Shown piece after piece: positions 26,601-36,425 of a stretch of DNA of 64,000 nt (position 1 is its first letter; every line of letters begins with the position of its first letter). The stretch is from Chionis minor. Its lineage: Eukaryota; Chordata; Aves; Charadriiformes; Chionididae. The stretch spans positions 1,335,186-1,399,185 of the forward strand of contig VZSF01001524.1 in assembly GCA_013398295.1 (NCBI GenBank), read 5' to 3'. Position numbers and translations under genes: made by a program. Below the pieces are notes generated by a model that saw nothing but the letters and a program-made list of their open reading frames with translations, was not told the DNA's origin and did no database searches.

Positions 26601-29600
26601 AAAATATGTTTTAATATTTATTTTTTTAAATGTTGGAGACTTTAAATTGTGTGGTGTTTTTGTCACACTGTTAAGAAGACCCGGAGTTAATAAACCACAG
26701 TGAGAGTAGATAGGCTGCTGGTTTTTTAGCTGAGAGTTATGAAAAAGAGAGTTTGTTCTGAAAATTACTTCGTTGAGATCATTATTTAATGTACCTGTAT
26801 AGATATAACCAAAGATACCGAGTTCTCATTTCTTAGTTTTTTGCTTAAACATCACTGTAGTAGACCAGTTTACCCAGGTGACGGTAAGAATTACTAACAT
26901 GGCATCCTAAGAGAAAGATTTCCCTTATCTCTTTACACACTTCTGTAGAACACTGCAAGCCTCAAATGTGCTCCAAATACGTTATTGCTTGTTCACTCCA
27001 AAGTGACCATTCTGTCATTTCTAGAGTGTAAAGTTATTCTTGATTTCTGGTAGTCCACCTAGAGTTCACCTCTAAATTGAAGATGAACTCGCAGTTGTGA
27101 AGTGTTGTGAAGCCTGAGAAACAAAGAAACGAGACCGATGGAGAAAGGCAGAGTTGAACAAGCACTAATTGTAGCAAATACAGGAGCATGAACATAAAAT
27201 TCCAGTTACCACAGTTATTTTGGTATCAAAATTTTTTTATGTGGTGTGGCAGAACCAGCATTTGTGACTCGTGTGTTGGGAGTATTTCAACATCCTTCCT
27301 TTCCCTCCCAGGGACAGGAGTCCTGTCATCCCAGATTCCGCACTTGGCCTGCTCTGTGTACCACATAACGCTGAAGGACTTGCCAGCCATGGTCAGGCTT
27401 TGGTGGAACAGCTGTGAGAAACGCGTCTTCAGTGTTGTAGATAAATTTACAAGCAAATATGTCAGCAGCGTGCTTTCTTCACAGGAAATATCTGCTGTTC
27501 AGACTAGCACACAGTTATTTAATGGCATAACGGTTAGTAAGACTTTTTGTCCTTTTTTTGATTTACTTCAGTTTTTTGCAAACATAAGAAATGTTACTTC
27601 TCAGAACCAGACTGTATTACAGTGTTTTGTGTGATTGCATTTCTGTTGCTCTAAATGACTGATGAAAGCACAAGTTAGCTTGATATCGATATATTAAGTT
27701 GATGTTTATTAATATTCTGTGCGGGGAAAAAAAAAAGAAAAGAATGGCTTTTATGATGTTGGAGAAGTTGAGGAAGTAAGTGGAAGATACTGCTATCAAT
27801 ATACTTCTTTTTGGCTTATTAAAAAATTTAATCAGTAGCTTGAAAAATGGCTGGTAATTTTGGCTTGCCAAGTTATGAAGGGATTTTTATGTTGTTTGAG
27901 AAAAGTGCTTTCCTGGACTAAGAAAATTATTTAATGTGTGTAGTAAAGTATTGATGGTTTATATAAATGTATAAAAAGACTAGACATGGTGCATGTATCT
28001 CTCTGTGGAGTTTTTAAATATTTGCTTTTTTTTTTCATAGGTAAAAGCTCGGTCTGCTGCACGGGAGGTCATTGCTACCTATTCAGTTGATGATATATTT
28101 ATTGAACTAATAATACAGCTTCCATCAAATTACCCACTGGGATCCATAACAGTTGAGAGTGGCAAGAGGGTTGGTGTGGCTGTACAGCAATGGCGCAACT
28201 GGATGCTGCAGTTAAGCACGTATCTTACACATCAGGTGAGTTGAGAGAAAGCCCATCGTGAGCCCTCATAATAGAAAAATATTCCTGGTAACGTAACACT
28301 GTTTAGATCTTTATAAGGGATCTTATCAGTAGATCTCAAAGGACTTCATAGAACTGGTAACTTACCATTTGCTTTTCTCCAGATGCTGAAACAAGAGAGG
28401 TAAGATTATCAGCCTAATAAGTCCTGTTAAATCCATAGCCAAATTGAAAATATATATCTCTTAAGTCATAGGCCAGTATTTGCCGCATGTGGCAATGCCA
28501 TCTGTCCTGGTTTAAAGATAGCATCTGTCGTTCATTTTAGTGCCCAGCCCAAACCATGACAGACAACTCAACTATGATTTGGAAAAAAAACCCAAAAAAA
28601 CAAACAAAAAAACACAGTACATAAGATCCTCTAAAAGATTGGTGGTTGCTGAAGTTGCATCAGCTATGGTTAGAACGAAACAAAACAGTGACTGAAGACT
28701 TGTAAGTGCTCCTGAGTGCATTTTCATTGTGATGAGTGCTTGCATTTCTATAGATTAGACTATCATCTGTACTTCATGTGTTGGCTTTATAAATTGCACA
28801 CTGCATATATTGCATATAATTTCAGATTATAAAGCCTTCAGGCTTTGTTTCTTTCATGTTTTTATGAATAATAGTTAAGAATATTCTGAAGGAATTCTAT
28901 AGTATTAACAGTTCTTTTCTCTCTGTTAGAATGGAAGTATAATGGAAGGCTTATCTTTGTGGAAAAATAATGTGGATAAACGTTTTGAGGGCATTGAAGA
29001 CTGCATGATCTGTTTTTCAGTCATTCATGGTTCCAACTATTCTCTTCCTAAAAAAGCTTGCAGAACATGCAAGAAAAAGTTTCATTCAGCTTGCTTGGTA
29101 AGTACCTAGACTAAATGTTTTTAAATAGGCAAAATATCCACTTACAGTTTGAACCAGGAACTTCTATTGTAACACCATCAATTCTGCATTATGTCGTTGG
29201 AATATCTGGGATTAATTTAACTGATCCATATCTTCTTTGTATGGATTTTGTACTAAGCTGTAAGGGCACGTAATGAGAGCGGGGCTGTTCCACTTCACAG
29301 ATAGTGAACTATCCATTTCATGTCCACTAAGACTCAAGCCATTACATCCATGTAGGGTGTAGCAACAGCATCTTGTTGTTATCAGCTCGGATATGGAAGT
29401 AGAAAATGTTAAACTTAAATTTATGCAGCATGTTCTTTAGTAAACCATGCTGATCTGGACAGTTAACATCTAGCTATATCCAAGTCAGAACCACAGAAAG
29501 TTAAGGGTTGGAAGGGACCTCTAGAGATCATCTGGTCCAACCCCACTGCCAGAGCAGGTCCACCTGCAGCAGATTGCACAGGATGGTGTCCAGGCGGGTT

Positions 29601-30584
29601 TTGAATGTCTCCAGAGTCGGAGACTCCACCACCTCTCTGGGCAGCCTGTTCCAGTGCTCTGCCACCCTCAAAGTAAAGAAGTTCCTCCTCATGTTGAGAT
29701 GGAACTTCCTTTGTTCCAGCTTGTGCCCGTTACCTCTTGTCCTATCACTGGGCATCACTGAAAAAAGACTGGCCCCCTCCTCTTGGCAACCTCCCTTTAA
29801 GTATTTGCAAACATTTATGAGATCCCCCCTCAGTCTTCTCTTCTCCAGGCTAAAGAGACCCAACTCCCTCAGCCTTTCCTCATAAGAAAGATGCTCCAGC
29901 CCCCTCATTATCTTTGTGGCCCTTTGCTGTCCCCTCTCCAGCAGTTCCCTGTGCTTCTTAAACTGGGGAGCCCAGAACTGGACACAGGACTTGAGTTGTG
30001 GCCTCACCAGGGCAGAGTAGAGGGGGAGGATGACGTCCCTCCACCTGCTGGCCACACTCCTCTTGATGCACCCCGGGATGCCATTGGCCGCCTTGGCCAC
30101 AAGGGCACATTGCTGGCTTGAGTCCTCATAGGCATTGGTGGCATGGATACAGAGTATGCCGGAACAGGTTGGCATCAGTATGGCTACACAATGGAGGAGC
30201 TATTGCCGCTTTAAAAACACTAGCATTTCATTTTAGAATGAGACTGGATTAGAATTCCTTTGTGTCAAGTTTTTTTAAGAATAAACCTTTACTATTTTGT
30301 GTGTGTATGTATGTGTGCAAATACTTACGTATTTATACATGCATCCATACACAAGTGGAAAGGGTTTGGTTTTTCCTGTTTCTTCTTGTGTTTTTTTTAA
30401 AGTGTAGTTAATGTTTAGATAGTTATATTCATTGGCAAATAATGGTTATTATTGGTGATAAACCAGTGTTCTTGATATTCAGCTTGCATTCGTAAATTAA
30501 ACAGTTGTATTTTTCTTTCAGTACAAATGGTTCACATCCAGCAACAAATCCACCTGTCCACTCTGTCGAGAGACGTTTTTCTGA
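1250..30584 (+). CDS. LTN1: LTN1 (listerin), E3 ubiquitin ligase of ribosome quality control; 29 exons, 5' partial
   Basis: Listerin binds 60S subunits that carry a stalled peptidyl-tRNA, together with NEMF, and ubiquitylates the nascent chain near the exit tunnel so that VCP and the proteasome can remove it. Joining 29 exons that match vertebrate listerin gives 5,271 bases in one frame: 1,756 residues plus TGA. Family length is about 1,766, so only exon 1 (start codon and about 14 residues) is missing, and it lies upstream of the window. The order is the conserved N-terminal domain, a long HEAT/ARM-like helical middle, a C-terminal RWD-type region, and the terminal RING. Every exon-exon phase agrees. 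All introns are GT-AG except the one after exon 22, which is GC-AG. No frameshift or premature stop was seen, so the gene looks functional. Coordinates are the genomic span; the exons are listed in the segment entries. Confidence 0.97.
1971..2561 (+). mobile_element. Solo LTR of an avian endogenous retrovirus (ERVL-like), LTN1 intron 3
   Basis: About 590 bases bounded by TG…CA, matching the layout of a common avian LTR family: a 5' end reading GGTTTTGGCTGGGGTAGAG, a GGGATATTCCATACCAT block, a TATA box (GTATATAA, 2243-2250), a terminal block AACTGTCTTTATCTCAACCCAC, and a 3' end GGCTGGGGTTAAACCATAACA. No internal retroviral genes or second LTR are adjacent, so it is a solo LTR left by recombination. 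I saw no clear target-site duplication. It lies in the same orientation as LTN1. The family assignment is from memory of the consensus. Confidence 0.85.
9065..9850 (+). other. LTN1: LTN1 exon 10 (large, 262 codons)
   Basis: This is the largest exon, with both ends in phase 0, encoding in-window residues 428-689. A charged, low-complexity linker near its middle ([14 protein letters not shown]) is followed by the well-conserved stretch [20 protein letters not shown]. The exon ends with ILDDLTK. The first residues ([12 protein letters not shown]) match the listerin family. The acceptor is the TAG at 9062-9064 and the donor is GTATGA directly after the last AAG. Confidence 0.95.
11775..12143 (+). 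mobile_element. CR1 3' fragment, sense, LTN1 intron 12
   Basis: 5'-truncated CR1. It runs from the 'ttccagtacttaaagaggg' part of the reverse transcriptase C-terminus through 'ggaacaggttgcccaggga' to the 3' end 'ccattctatgattc'. The tail ATTCTATGATTC is the CR1 3' terminal signature. The reading frame is broken. It sits between exons 12 and 13 and does not touch either splice site. Confidence 0.93.
12560..13095 (+). mobile_element. Ancient, highly diverged CR1/L3-like remnant, LTN1 intron 12
   Basis: Several blocks in order resemble the C-terminal part of old amniote CR1 elements: 'gtatcttgaatactccctgtagttttggtcac', 'atagaactagaatatgcccaaag', 'taattaaataatggaactcattgccacag', and 'atgctgtggag'. 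The blocks are separated by unalignable sequence and no frame remains open. The order and the sense orientation are what support the call. Boundaries are approximate. Confidence 0.6.
22976..22987 (+). other. LTN1: Non-canonical GC splice donor of LTN1 intron 22
   Basis: Exon 22 must end at 22981 (…GTC ACA G), because the next exon at 23272 begins GA GAA ACC AAA and restores a Gly-Glu-Thr-Lys reading. The intron then begins GCAAGT. CAG|GCAAGT is the optimal context for the minor GC-AG class. The nearest GT, four bases further on, would break the frame, and read-through meets a stop within about 20 codons. Confidence 0.88.
24785..24809. repeat. Perfect 12-bp palindrome with a 1-base centre, LTN1 intron 24
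   Basis: The arm AACTGCACAGGT is followed by a single G and its exact reverse complement ACCTGTGCAGTT. The centre holds overlapping E-box-like CAGGTG/CACCTG sites. No gene or known repeat is recognised around it. Confidence 0.7.
28503..28561 (+). mobile_element. Possible internally deleted LTR remnant, LTN1 intron 28
   Basis: A 59-base stretch begins TGTCCTGGTTTAAAG and ends CCCAGCCCAAACCATGACA. Both ends look like the termini of avian solo LTRs (compare the 3' end of the LTR at 1971-2561), with almost nothing in between. This could be an LTR reduced to its edges or a chance match. Confidence 0.35.
28930..30584 (+). other. LTN1: LTN1 exons 29-30, catalytic RING domain and stop codon
   Basis: Exons 28930-29097 and 30522-30584. 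The RING, which recruits the E2, spans in-window residues 1705-1751. Zinc ligands in order are C1705, C1708, C1724, C1727, H1732, C1735, C1748 and C1751, spaced C-x2-C-x15-C-x2-C-x4-H-x2-C-x12-C-x2-C, a C4HC3 variant typical of listerin. All eight are present. The motif is split by intron 29 between the sixth and seventh ligand. That intron also holds an antisense CR1. The protein ends five residues after the last cysteine (RETFF), as in other listerins. Confidence 0.97.
29485..30120 (-). mobile_element. CR1 3' fragment, antisense, LTN1 intron 29
   Basis: The complement reads as the C-terminal end of the CR1 reverse transcriptase plus the 3' UTR. The minus frame from 30175 to 29528 is uninterrupted for 215 codons and contains the typical strings [52 protein letters not shown] and [13 protein letters not shown]. 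The frame begins upstream of the element itself. A frame this open suggests a fairly recent insertion. It lacks the palm and endonuclease domains and cannot move on its own. Confidence 0.93.
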
Positions 30585-30590
30585 AATAAA
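30585..30590 (+). terminator. AATAAA directly after the LTN1 stop codon
   Basis: The hexamer begins on the base after TGA (30582-30584). If used, the 3' UTR would be only a few tens of bases. Another AATAAA lies at 30620-30625. Whether either is functional cannot be told from sequence. Confidence 0.4.
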
Positions 30591-33096
30591 ATGGTCTTTC
30601 CTCTTTCTGTGAACTAAGTAATAAATGAAGAGGAGGCAATCAGCTGTATGTTGAAAGAAGCTAACTACTTGGAAATACTGTCAGTTACTTTAAATTCTTG
30701 ACTAGCGGGATATGACAAATATTTACCTCTGGACTGTTTTTTGTAAGTTTGAAGATTCTTCTTTGATATAAAGAAATATATAAGAATAATTTATTTTAAT
30801 TTGTATATTTTCAAGGTATGGAGATACGTTAAAAAATCAGAAATAATGTAGAGTTAAGTCTGAAAAGTGGTGTTTAAGCCACAGCATAGTTGATTAAAAC
30901 CTCTTATTTTAGGTATATTCTAACATGCTGTTATGCACTTAACCCAGATCATGCCTCTTAACATAACAGGTGAATTTAACATAGGTGGTATAAAGACTTG
31001 ATTTTTGATTATAGTACATTCATAATAGTTCCTCTTGGGGGCGGGGGGGGGGAAAGGATGTTGTTGCTGTTAGACTTTAAGGCATGGAACTAGCTGATAG
31101 CCTTCTGTTAAAGCATAAAATTTAAACATAGCATGCTCTAAATTAACATGTTTATAAACTGAGCTTTCACCTTTAACAGCCTAATTTTCCTAAAAAAACT
31201 CAACCATCCAGCACCCTAAAAACATGAAAACTCAGAAGCCCAAGAAAGTAGAGAGAGTACAATCGTTTCTGCATGACTATGAAAAACATTACCTCTTTAT
31301 TGATGATTAGCTTTTAAAGAGAAGGCATATGTACTGGTCAATTCTTGTTTTCATTATTGCAGTTAATACTGCAATAATACACCGTACTTCCACTGTCCCA
31401 TAATAATGAGGGCTCTTAAGTAAACATGACAGGTGTATCAGAATTTAATGTTCATAATCTTCATTTCAACTATACATTTATTTCATGCTTTTTTTAACAG
31501 CAGTAACATACTAATATATTCGAACTTGGATGGTAGTTGTAGTGGATTTCTTTGAAAAGTAAATAAAAGGGGAGGAATAAATGAATTTTGTCAATCTCTG
31601 CAGTCTCTGGGTCAGTGTCTCTTTCCCATGTGTGATAAACTTTCAGAAATTAATAGTATAAATTTTCTGATGGCAAGTTTATAACATGCTCAATTGGCTG
31701 TACTTTGAGAGCTGATTATTTTAGATTCTGTGTTTTCTCAAAGTTGGTCCTTTTTGGGATGGCAGCTCTAGAAACTATTTTTAGGTGTTGATAACCTAAG
31801 TCTATATTTTTAACAGGTAACACTGGGCTTCCAGAGGAGAAATTTCTTGACATTTTTTGAGAGAGAATGGACAGGATTTAAAACTGATACTGAAAAGGTC
31901 TAACTGAAAACACAGATTAAGGAGCAAGCTGTATTGTTTTCGTAATTACTGATACTAAAAGTCCAGGATCCTCTCTGTTGCCTCGCTTTGTTTCAGACAA
32001 GGCTGGTTACTCTAAATGACTTCTTTGCAAATTAGATCACTGGTTTGAAGGCCAGTTGTGGGTAACCAGGTATTGCTTGAAAAGAGCCTTGAACTCTTCC
32101 GACTTGCAAATTGTCTACTAGGAACAGCCTTGTGGAGAGCTCTTGTCTTGGCTCTGCTGGAAGAAAGAAGGGCAGGCACTCGCAAAGTTGCCGTTACGTC
32201 TTTTGACGCTGGTACTTGGTGGCAGAGCAGTGCCTTAGGGGTCTGGGGGACCAGAAATTTTGCTTTCTTCTTGGTATGTTTGACACCACAAAGAAAGCCC
32301 GTATCTGCCCTTCAGCTTATTTTCATGTGCACTGAATGCAGGAATATACTTCCCAAAACTCTCCAGGAAGTGTCGTGTTATTTGGTCTTCTAGGAGAAGA
32401 GAATAGGTGTGCCCCAGCAAACACTAAGTGTACGTGCAGACCTCTATGCAGACAGAACAAATTTTAAAACTTTGGGTTTTTTTAAAAAAAAGGTTACCTT
32501 GCCTATCAGTAGTTCCCAGCCTTCATCAGGATGATGGGAGCGTAATAGGAGTCAGTTCTTAAAGAACTCACCCATGTTTTAACTTGGGTTGCATTTTGCC
32601 AAGTGCTTCCACTAAAGCGGCAGCTAGACAGTGGGGCCAGGAGAACTGACTCATGATTTATTAAAGTGGGCACGTGTAGATCCTTGTCCAAAAATCTAGT
32701 TGTTAGATAGTCCAGTGCAATCATTTGTTGTTGAAAGCATGTTGGTTTATTACATTTTCTGTTTTGATTTTCATTATTCTGTCCTTTAAAGCCGCAAATG
32801 CTGATAAGCATTGTCATCCACTGTGCCAGATGAGTGCCCTTTTTTATCTTTATCTCTTTTAGTTACAGCTAAAGAATTAGTTTTAAAAGCTAGACAGATT
32901 AACTAAAACTTCCTTTTGTTAAACCTGTAGTTTGATTCTGTTATGTGTTTTGACTGCATCTTAAAACGTTCTTTTGCTGTTGTGACTTCTGCTTGTTAGC
33001 CAAAGTGGTTAGCAACATAAAACTTCTGGAGCCATCTAAGGATGACAGCATTTTTGTTCATACAAACAGCCCTACTGGTATAGTTACAACCTCAAA
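30591..33096. other. LTN1 3' UTR and intergenic DNA, no gene recognised
   Basis: The first kilobase is probably LTN1 3' UTR. The rest is unique-looking AT-rich sequence with a G-run at 31038-31051. The longest open frame (32058-32393, 111 codons) resembles nothing I know and has no coding character. Confidence 0.6.
31562..31581 (+). terminator. Likely distal LTN1 polyadenylation signals
   Basis: Two AATAAA hexamers (31562-31567 and 31576-31581), followed within 60 bases by a GU-rich stretch (GTCAGTGTCTC … CATGTGTGATA). This would give a 3' UTR of about 1 kb, reasonable for this gene. Inferred from motif and spacing only. Confidence 0.5.
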
Positions 33097-34372
33097 AACC
33101 ATGATCATGGAATGGTTTAAGGTGGAAGGGACCTTAAAGATCACCTAGTATCAAGCCCCCTGCCATGGGCAGGGACACCTCCCACTAGACCAGGTTGCTC
33201 AAAGCCCCATCCAGCCTGGCCTTGAACACTTCCAGGGATGGGGCATCCATAACTTCCCTGGGCAACCTGTTCCAGTGCCTCCCCACCCACACAGTAAAGA
33301 ATTTCTTCCTGATGTCTGATCCAAATCTGTCCTCTTCCAGCTTGAAGCCATCGCTCCATGTGCTTGTAAAAAGTCCCTCTCTAGCTTTCTTGTAGGCCCC
33401 TTTCAGGTACTGGAAGGCTGCTATAAGGTCTCCTTGGAGCTTTTTCTTCTCCAGGCTGAACAACCCCAACTCTCTCAGCCTGTCTTCAGAGGAGACATGC
33501 TCCAGCCTTCTGGTCATCTTAATGGTCCTCCTCTGGCCCCACTCCAGCGGGTCCACGTCCTCCTGCTAAGGACTCCAAAGCTGGATGTGGTGCTCTAATA
33601 AAGGAGTAAGGGAGAATCACCTCCCTTGACCTGCTGGCCATGCTTCTTTTGATGCAACCCAGGATATGGTTGGCCTTCTGGGCTGTAAGCATGCATTGCC
33701 GGCTCATGTTGAGCTTCTCACCCATCAACATCCCTAAGTCTTTCTCCTCATGGCTACTCTCAATCCATTCTCCACCCAGCCTGTATTTGTGCTCGGGATT
33801 GCCCTGACACACGCACAGGACTTTGCACTTGGCCTTGTTGAACTTCAGGAGGTTCACACAGGGCCACCTCTCGAGCATCCTTTCCCTCCGGAGTGTCAAC
33901 TGCACCACACAGCTTGGTGGTGTTGGCAAACTCGCTGAGGGCGCACTCAGTCCTGCTGTCTGTGTTGCCAACAGAGATGTTGAACAGCACCAGTACTGAC
34001 CCCTGAGGAACAACACTCATCAGGTTTGCACTTGGCCATCAAGCTGTTGACCACAACCCTTTGAGTGCGGCCATCTAGCCACTTCCTTATCCACCGAGTG
34101 GTCCAGCTGTCAAATCCACATCTCCAATTTAGAGACAAGGATGTCATACAGGACAGTGTCAAGCGCTTTGCTTAAGTCCAGGTGGACGATGTCTGTTGCT
34201 CTCCCCTTATCCATCAATGCTGTAACCCTGTCACAGGCAGCCACCAAATTTGTCAGGCATAATTTGCCCTTAGTGAAGCCATGTTGGCTGTTGCTGGTCA
34301 CCTCCTTATTTACATGTGTTTCCAGGAGGATCTGCTCCATGATCTTACTGGGCACAGAGGTGAGAGTGACCA
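33097..34372 (-). mobile_element. CR1 3' fragment (about 1.28 kb), antisense, between LTN1 and N6AMT1
   Basis: The longest CR1 piece in the window. On the minus strand, fragments of reverse transcriptase appear in order with frameshifts between them: [17 protein letters not shown] and [14 protein letters not shown] (finger/palm side), then WLDGRTQRVVVNS, then the C-terminal LGMLMGEKLNMSRQC … [24 protein letters not shown] and [18 protein letters not shown]. The 3' UTR ends near 33097. At least three frame breaks make it defective. Confidence 0.93.
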
Positions 34373-36425
34373 GACTACATAAATGCAAAATTGCTAAGCA
34401 TAAAACTTCCTCTTTACAGTTTCTGTAATAATAACTGAATAAAAAGAAAGCGTGGCTTAGCAAAGGGTCTGCTATAAAGTCAAAAATGATCGAGAAGGAG
34501 GAGGCAGTCAAATTGAAATACAACTTTTCAGCGCTAACTAGTTGATAAGCTGCAAGAAGAAGACTGCTTAAATCCTTCAATGGAAAACTGTTGAAACGCG
34601 TTATTTCACAGATGGCCACAAAGCTTCCTCTTGCTTTCTCACCTTTGATATTTTTTTTAGACAAGTTACTCAGAAGGTAAGAATCAACAAAGTCCTGAGT
34701 CTAGCCTCACTGGTCAATGAAATGCAGTGACTTCCAAGTACTAGAATTTCTTGTGTAAGTGTTAAGTAACATCCTTAACATGACTGACTCTTCCCTCTAA
34801 ACTCTCCTACTGTGGTGTTGTGTTCACATTCATGTTTATCTATATAAAAACAAATTAAGAGAATAGTTACTGAAGAGGATCCATTAGCTATGCTTGAATT
34901 GCTGAACTGAATTGCGGTCTTGCTCTTCAGTGGTCTTTGAAGCTCAGGAATGGTGGCCCTTAGGACGTAAAATAGTCAGCACTGCACACTTCCTGCAATC
35001 CAGTCCTTTTTGTATTTTTTTCAGGATGGTATAAGGAACAAGTTTGATGCCAGACCAGCATAAGTTGACTTTAGATCTGTGCAAGTCAAAAGTAGCCTCT
35101 CACTTTCTTTTGCAGTAAAATACCTCAAATGGTTGGGCTAGGTTTGCAGTCACATGTTTCTTTTAACAGCACCTATGCTTCTGTGTTATTCTGCCTGTCC
35201 AAGCCCTCCTTTTTTCAATCTCCTAGGAAAGATTTCTGGGTGGTCAGCTCAAAATATGGAAGAACTTTTAATGTCTGTGCTGGGCTAAGTACAGAGCCCT
35301 AAGTTTAGTTCCGAAGTCTTAAACAGAATAGCCTTTTTAGTGCCTCAGCACCTACAAAAAACCCTTGTGACCTTAGTCCCCATGAAAGAGCTAGCTAATG
35401 GTTTATCGTAACATCGCTTGACAAAGACCCTTGAAGGTCAGTGTCTTTGAAAATATTTTCCCAGACAGCACTGGTGGTGCTGCCCACTAGACTGTCTCTT
35501 TGTGCTGCATGGGAGCAAAACACCTTCCTTACAGGACTGTTCCCACTGCGCAGCACACGTCTCTTAATGCCGCTGGGGCAATGCTGTATTAGAACCTCTG
35601 GGAGGGCGCGGAGGCTGCAGAGGAAAGCTCTTCATCGGGGTCTGGTGGTCAGGAAATAGCTTCCTCTTTTGGATAGTGATTTTGAGGGAGGACTTTTATT
35701 CCAGTTCTCTACTTGCTTATAGTCATTGTTTTCAGCTATTCAGTAACTAGCCTTTTCAATAGCATCTCATCTGCATTTCCCCCCCTTGAGACCTCTTCAT
35801 GGATGAGAACTCTTCATCTAATCTGCAGTACTCCATAGTAGTACCTTCCTTGTAAAATGGTAGGGAAGGGAGCACAATCACCACGGTATTGCCCAGAGGA
35901 CTTCAGGAGAGTCTTAGCTTCCCTTTGTCCCAGCTCTAGCGATACACTTATTGCACCTTTCTGTTCAGAAGTGTGCCATTTCCTTATAACAGAAACAAAC
36001 TCAGTAACTGTTCTTTAGACCTGTAAAAGGGTCCAATACTACCTCAAAATGAATAACACTGATTCCAAGTATTCATTTAAACCCAGCACAGGTATAGACT
36101 AGCTATTAAAACAGAAAGAATTATATCAAATACATTGTTTTAATAAGCCACAGTGACAAATATACAGATACCTCTTTATAGAGGAAAAAGTCTTTAGTGC
36201 TTCAGTGCAAATACAGCAGAGTAGGGTATTTCACAGTTGCCCCGCAACGGTCCTGCAGACAGAGGACAACTGTACCTCTGACAGCAGGTAATAGCTTGTT
36301 AACATCCAGAATAAAAATAAATAGTCTTGATGAGTTTCACTGCAGTAATCAGGAAGTGAGGATACACCTTAAAAGGGTGAAAATCCTGGCTTGAAAATTG
36401 ATTTGACAGCTTCATTTCTCTGTGT
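34373..36425. other. Intergenic DNA and probable N6AMT1 3' UTR, no gene recognised
   Basis: Unique-looking sequence with no convincing coding region. The right-hand part should include the N6AMT1 3' UTR. Candidate polyadenylation hexamers on the minus strand are ATTAAA at 36144-36139 and AATAAA at 35700-35695; neither has a strong downstream element that I can see. Confidence 0.5.

Larger units (their letters stand above)
22768..28235 (+). other. LTN1: LTN1 exons 22-28, C-terminal solenoid and RWD-type region
   Basis: Exons: 22768-22981, 23272-23509, 24420-24494, 25375-25561, 26008-26179, 27312-27532, 28041-28235. They encode in-window residues 1247-1680. Exon 24 carries the acidic patch [10 protein letters not shown]. 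Exons 27-28 encode the very conserved block before the RING ([44 protein letters not shown]), which corresponds to the RWD-type domain that packs near the exit tunnel. Exon 24 ends at GCATT with a GTGTGT donor; this placement gives the Leu-Ser-Pro-Pro junction with exon 25 and avoids a stop codon. Confidence 0.95.

Noticed and set aside
32058..32393. 111-codon plus-strand frame downstream of LTN1
   Set aside because: No similarity I recognise, and it lies in the region after the likely polyadenylation signals. Treated as chance.
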